Positions 63,389 to 64,000 of a DNA stretch of 64,000 nt are shown piece after piece. Every line of letters starts with the position of its first letter. The stretch's first letter is position 1. Position numbers and translations under genes: made by a program. The notes below the pieces were generated by a model that saw only the letters and a list, made by a program, of their open reading frames with translations, had not been told where the DNA came from and did not search any database. This DNA comes from Marivivens donghaensis. Lineage in GTDB: Bacteria; Pseudomonadota; Alphaproteobacteria; Rhodobacterales; Rhodobacteraceae. Location: positions 62,001 through 126,000 of the forward strand of contig NZ_JAATOP010000003.1 of NCBI RefSeq assembly GCF_011806565.1, written 5' to 3'.

Positions 63389-64000
63389 ATGTCTCAGGCA
63401 CAAAAAGTTTTCGATAATCGGCTCCCAGCCTACGTTCGTCTGCGCGACGAACTTGCCAGCCGTATTGCGGCCGGTGAATGGTCCGCCGATGACGCGTTGC
63501 CCTCGGATAATGCATTGGCACGTGACCACGATCTGTCGGTCGGCACCGTGCGCAAAGCCGTCCAACAGCTCGTCGACGAAGGTCTGCTGGAGCGCCGTCA
63601 GGGCACGGGCACGTTCCTGCGCAAGCCCGCGTTCGACGCCACCCTGTTCCGGTTCTTTCAAGCGCGCGAAGGCGACTCCGAAGCGTCGATCCCGACGAGC
63701 CGCCTGATTTCACGCGTCCGCACCACTGCGCCCGCCCATGTGGCAGCGGCGCTGGGCACCGACGACGTGATCCGCATCGAACGCCTGCGCTACCTGTCGG
63801 AGCAGCCGTTCCTGTCCGAAGAACTCTACATTCCTTTCGAAACCTTCGCGGGTTTCGAGAGCCTGCCCGACAGCGAAGTCGGGCCGCTGTTGTACCCCGT
63901 TTACCTTGACCGTTTCGGTGTGTTTGTGAACCGCGCAGAAGATGAAGTGCGTTTCGGTTCTGCCGACAAAACGACTGCTCAACGCCTCGGCATTGCCGAA
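63389..64000 (+). CDS. GntR-family (HutC-type) transcriptional regulator, 3' truncated by window edge
   Basis: The 204 visible residues run off the right edge with no stop. The N-terminal winged helix is AYVRLRDELASRIAAGEW then LARDHDLSVGTVRKAVQQLVDEGLLERRQGTGTFL (about 12-75). The UTRA effector domain follows (VIRIERLRYLSEQPFLSEELYIPF). The ATG at 63389 follows GGGAGGGC; an in-frame ATG at 63362 is less well placed. Probably controls the divergent amidohydrolase through the 63320-63335 palindrome. Confidence 0.88.
   Translation, partial: MSQAQKVFDNRLPAYVRLRDELASRIAAGEWSADDALPSDNALARDHDLSVGTVRKAVQQLVDEGLLERRQGTGTFLRKPAFDATLFRFFQAREGDSEASIPTSRLISRVRTTAPAHVAAALGTDDVIRIERLRYLSEQPFLSEELYIPFETFAGFESLPDSEVGPLLYPVYLDRFGVFVNRAEDEVRFGSADKTTAQRLGIAE

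Overview
The window looks like chromosome of a marine-type alphaproteobacterium, most likely Rhodobacteraceae (Roseobacter group). The evidence is high GC with alphaproteobacterial codon use, a GcrA cell-cycle regulator, DUF1467/DUF1206/DUF6455 small proteins, a tdk and 370-residue KAS III pair, and two copies of a GC-rich palindromic intergenic repeat of a kind common in this family. I cannot name the genus.

Positions 1 to about 8986 read as the right-hand part of an integrated mobile island. It opens inside a ColE1/MOBP5-like relaxase gene that carries two smaller mob genes nested in another frame. An XRE regulator and a divergent three-gene cassette (one secreted protein, two unknown) follow. 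Next is an AT-richer, translationally coupled three-gene operon on the minus strand: an SMC/RecF-like ATPase, a histidine kinase with no sensor domain, and a response regulator fused to a protein/aminoglycoside-kinase-fold phosphotransferase. An 842-bp IS5/IS427-type element sits just upstream of that operon. A 22-bp copy of the 3' end of a serine-type tRNA gene at 8965-8986 looks like the island's right attachment site. The three-gene operon is the best candidate for an undescribed conflict or signalling system.

From 9.1 kb the sequence is core chromosome with scars. A DUF2520 dehydrogenase-like gene and a DMT transporter come first. A LysR gene has had its middle replaced by an AT-rich foreign gene. 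A serralysin/RTX protease gene has been inactivated by three separate lesions. DUF1206, a methionine aminopeptidase and a decayed VOC gene follow.

Positions 17.0-29.0 kb form a carbohydrate locus: a GH2 glycosidase, a complete MalEFGK-type ABC importer, a LacI regulator, a Cys-type sulfatase, a second LacI regulator and an MFS transporter, with visible operators. Neither hydrolase has a signal peptide, so I infer uptake of a sulfated beta-glycoside followed by cytoplasmic desulfation and cleavage.

The rest is mainly housekeeping. It includes a TrpD2-like gene, yjbN-type YbjN, proC-csaA-hydroxyacid dehydrogenase (overlapping), LysR, tdk, KAS III, carB, pabB-pabC, aspS, hemerythrin, a response regulator, mce, EI24/nitroreductase, DUF167, M48 lipoprotein, dgkA, IMPACT, rimO, MscS, HxlR, OsmC, gcrA, an orphan ABC-2 permease, argD-argF, PiT phosphate transport, NUDIX, gnd, and a LigI-like amidohydrolase divergent from a GntR regulator that runs off the right edge. 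One AT-rich membrane-protein gene (50528-51424) interrupts this set and looks acquired.
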